Assembly (NCBI GenBank): GCA_913009765.1
Contig: CAJVYT010000250.1
Span: 1-6,583 of the forward strand
DNA: 6,583 nt
Direction: 5' to 3'
Source: an uncultured candidate division Zixibacteria bacterium
GTDB lineage: Bacteria; Zixibacteria; MSB-5A5; GN15; FEB-12
The translations under genes and the position numbers were made by a program. Positions 5,220 through 6,583 of this stretch are shown one piece after another; within the stretch, counting starts at the first letter, position 1, and every line of letters begins with the position of its first letter. The notes under the pieces are model-generated. The model saw only the letters and a list, made by a program, of their open reading frames with translations. It was not told the origin of the DNA and did not search any database.

Positions 5220-5330
5220 ATGCTCCGGTTCCCAGATCAGCTGTTTAAATTTTCCGGTATGATTATTGTATCGCACGCGCGTTATTTGGTTTATCCTATA
5301 TCCCATTGCTCTACCAAGACGCCTATATGA
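5220..5330 (+). CDS. Possible 36-aa linker cistron overlapping the rep start
   Basis: ATG 5220 opens a 36-codon frame ending in TGA at 5328-5330, which overlaps the preferred rep ATG (5327) in an ATGA arrangement, the same junction type as between the first two genes. It lies in the same frame as the 75-aa gene, separated by one TAG and four codons. The peptide is hydrophobic in its middle (FSGMIIVSHARYLVYPI). It could be a coupling cistron that brings ribosomes to rep, or the tail of the 75-aa protein if TAG is read through. It is short enough to be chance. Confidence 0.3.
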   Translation: MLRFPDQLFKFSGMIIVSHARYLVYPISHCSTKTPI

Positions 5331-6250
5331 GCAATCCCCAACGACAAAATTATATTCCCCCAATTCCATTCATTCAATTACGCCCGGGATGTTTACTCTT
5401 TTATGATCAATCATTCTATTCTTATTCAGGTCAAAAGAACCCACACCTTAAAATAAATGAAGATGCTTTTGATCATAAACTCTATACTGGTAAAATGAAT
5501 GACAAGTCCAAAAGCCGTTTAAGATTTGCAATTAATCTACTGGTTGCCCAGGCAAAATGGAAGGAAGTCCAGAATCCAACTACTAAAAAATTCTACCGAT
5601 TTAAGATCAACTTCATTACATTGACATTGTCGGCCAGGCAAAAGGATTTAAGCGACAAACTGATAAAATCAAAAATGCTTTTCCCCTGGATCCGGAATAT
5701 GCGCAACGTTTACCACCTACGATCTTATGTTTGGCGAGCCGAAAGACAGAAAAACGGCAACATTCATTTTCATTTTTCTACTGACACATATATTCCTTAT
5801 GACGCTATTCGCGATGCTTGGAATTATCAACAATCCAAGTTTCATTTCATCACGGATTTTAGAAATCGCAATAAGTCTGAATTTCCTAATAGCACTGATG
5901 TTCACGCTGTTTATAATATTCGAAACTTGGCGTCGTACCTTGTCAAATATATGGTCAAAGATGAAAAAGGCTTGGATTCGATTGAAGGTAAAGTTTGGGA
6001 TTGCTCGAAAAACCTAAAGTTAAAAGATCGTGTTGTATTCGAAATGACTGAGCAAGATTTTTCGATGCTAAACCGGATATCTAATGATTCTAATTTCAAG
6101 GTCATTTCAAACGATAATTGTGCACTGATTCCAATGTCAAACGCTCAAATGTCAAAAGTTGTGCCTGGTGAATATTGGAGAAAATACAACCAATGGTTGC
6201 AATCAGTTTATGATTCAGCTGCACCACCAAGATTAAAAATTGTTAAGTAA
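5327..6250 (+). CDS. HUH-family rolling-circle replication initiator, two-tyrosine type
   Basis: The 307-aa protein should nick the origin, attach to the 5' end of the DNA through a tyrosine and re-ligate after one round. Visible motifs in order: a hydrophobic strand INFITLTLS (94-102, HUH motif 1 position), E139, the metal-binding NIHFHF (145-150, His147 and His149, motif 2), and SYLVKYMVK (203-211) with Tyr204 and Tyr208 plus Lys207. This Y-x-x-K-Y-x-x-K spacing is that of phiX174 gene A and Microviridae VP4-type initiators. A downstream K-V-W-D-C-S-K-N-L block (222-230) fits a remembered W-(G/D)-x-S-x-x-L feature of Bacteroidetes ssDNA-element Reps. There is no helicase domain, so a host helicase is needed. 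ATG 5327 is preferred over a TTG at 5306. It lies ~430 bp downstream of the putative nick hairpin. Confidence 0.92.
   Translation: MSNPQRQNYIPPIPFIQLRPGCLLFYDQSFYSYSGQKNPHLKINEDAFDHKLYTGKMNDKSKSRLRFAINLLVAQAKWKEVQNPTTKKFYRFKINFITLTLSARQKDLSDKLIKSKMLFPWIRNMRNVYHLRSYVWRAERQKNGNIHFHFSTDTYIPYDAIRDAWNYQQSKFHFITDFRNRNKSEFPNSTDVHAVYNIRNLASYLVKYMVKDEKGLDSIEGKVWDCSKNLKLKDRVVFEMTEQDFSMLNRISNDSNFKVISNDNCALIPMSNAQMSKVVPGEYWRKYNQWLQSVYDSAAPPRLKIVK
5727..6017 (+). CDS. Candidate overlapping two-span membrane protein inside rep
   Basis: A 96-codon ATG-started frame lies wholly inside rep in the +1 frame. The product has two hydrophobic segments (about residues 11-34 and 44-65) separated by a short polar turn, then a tail (69-96) with ten K/R and no acidic residue. 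That is a holin-like layout, and in phiX174 the lysis gene E sits out of frame within another gene. No lysis gene is otherwise recognised. Against it: no ribosome-binding signal, and another out-of-frame frame in the window (2296-2550) is also hydrophobic, so codon composition alone may produce this pattern. Confidence 0.25.
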   Translation: MFGEPKDRKTATFIFIFLLTHIFLMTLFAMLGIINNPSFISSRILEIAISLNFLIALMFTLFIIFETWRRTLSNIWSKMKKAWIRLKVKFGIARKT

Positions 6251-6456
6251 AACAAGAATTATGGCGGCAATTCAGGCTATCACTACTCACCCCCCACCAC
6301 ACACGGCCCTTCCGGGTTCAAACAGGCCGTTCTATCCTGGCCGCTGCTCTATCAGACTAAATCTTATCAAAAAATCGACACAAAAAAGAAAGCAGAGCCA
6401 CGGAACAACAAACACACAAAAGAAATTAAATGAATGCAAATGAGTACAAAGATCTG
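6251..6456 (+). other. Post-rep region with two overlapping open frames and a hairpin
   Basis: After the rep TAA the rep frame stays open for 60 more codons to a TGA at 6431-6433, with a protein-like sequence (GFKQAVLSWPLLYQTKSYQKI inside it) but no start codon. A second frame, ATG 6261 to 6443, encodes a Pro/Lys/Arg-rich 60-residue product. Both cannot easily be explained as shadows. ACGGCC (6303-6308) pairs with GGCCGT (6325-6330) around a 16-nt loop. From about 6358 the sequence is A-rich and leads into the promoter/leader area of the 71-aa gene across the circle junction. I call no certain gene. Confidence 0.4.
6261..6443 (+). CDS. Doubtful 60-aa basic proline-rich product
   Basis: ATG 6261 lies 10 bases after the rep stop. 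The first half is Pro/Thr-rich (THPPPHTALPGS), the second half strongly basic and polar (KKSTQKRKQ...KKLNECK). Spacing to rep fits an operon partner, but composition follows the C-rich DNA and a competing frame in register with rep looks more protein-like. I would not rely on it without homologues. Confidence 0.2.
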   Translation: MAAIQAITTHPPPHTALPGSNRPFYPGRCSIRLNLIKKSTQKRKQSHGTTNTQKKLNECK

Positions 6457-6583
6457 ATAGATATGAAAGTGGATATCAGTGTTGATAAGTAAATAAATGA
6501 ATTAAATTAATTGTTTAAATGTAAATAAATGAAAATGGAAAAGGACAAAAGATTGAAACGAGAAATTCGAAAGTACAACTATG
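6457..6583. repeat. Terminal direct repeat (copy 2)
   Basis: Second copy of the 127-base end repeat. It contains the first 55 bases of the 71-aa gene again (ATG at 6529), so that apparent partial gene at the right edge is the same gene as the one at 73 and is not a second copy. Confidence 0.95.

Noticed and set aside
6430..6492. 20-codon frame across the circle junction upstream of the 71-aa gene
   Set aside because: Begins right after an in-frame stop and is too short to support; it may be a leader peptide but nothing distinguishes it from chance.
6529..6583. Second, truncated copy of the 71-aa gene at the right edge
   Set aside because: It is part of the 127-base end overlap and represents the same gene.
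1..6583. CRISPR array, tRNA or rRNA genes, insertion sequence
   Set aside because: No regularly spaced identical repeats, no cloverleaf or rRNA-like sequence recognised, and no transposase.

Overview
The window appears to be one complete small circular replicon. Its first 127 bases recur exactly as its last 127 bases (1-127 = 6457-6583), so the circle would be about 6456 bp. All convincing genes lie on the + strand. None of the start codons I checked has a convincing Shine-Dalgarno sequence; their leaders are A/T- or pyrimidine-rich, which fits a Bacteroidetes host. The element has a rolling-circle initiator with a phiX174-like active-site layout, and no recognisable plasmid mobilisation, partition, toxin-antitoxin or resistance genes. 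I read it as a small single-stranded DNA phage, or phage-like rolling-circle element, of a Bacteroidetes-type bacterium. From memory, its size is close to that of the ~6.5 kb ssDNA Cellulophaga phages (Obscuriviridae). I recognise no Microviridae major capsid protein, no lysis enzyme and no packaging gene, so phage status is an inference.

Layout: (1) 73-599 holds two small coupled genes (ATGA overlap): a single-span membrane protein and a degenerate DUF3850/ASCH-like protein. (2) 600-1443 is an ~840 bp non-coding region, much more GC-rich than the genes in its core, packed with hairpins and with ten [C/G]CTAA[C/T] motifs all on one strand. (3) 1444-4522 holds three consecutive genes (226, 534 and 237 aa) that share a homologous ~100-residue N-terminal module, arginine-rich in the first and third, but have different beta-rich C-termini. 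The middle one ends in two tandem beta-sandwich-like repeats. (4) 4523-4979 is a second non-coding region with several hairpins. Its last hairpin (4876-4902), followed by a T run, carries CAACTTGAT across its apex; this matches the first nine bases of the phiX174 gene A nicking site. (5) 4980-6250 holds a small helical protein, a possible 36-aa linker cistron and the HUH replication initiator. (6) 6251-6456 has two overlapping open frames, one of them in frame with rep beyond its stop codon.

Proposed working model: the HUH protein nicks in or near the 4876-4902 hairpin to start rolling-circle replication. The hairpin-rich 600-1443 region would serve as complementary-strand origin and/or packaging signal. 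The three paralogues would be the virion or surface proteins, with the 534-aa one the likely receptor-binding member. Lysis could be by the 71-aa membrane protein or by a two-span hydrophobic frame embedded in rep (5727-6017). Only the Rep assignment is firm; the rest is inference.
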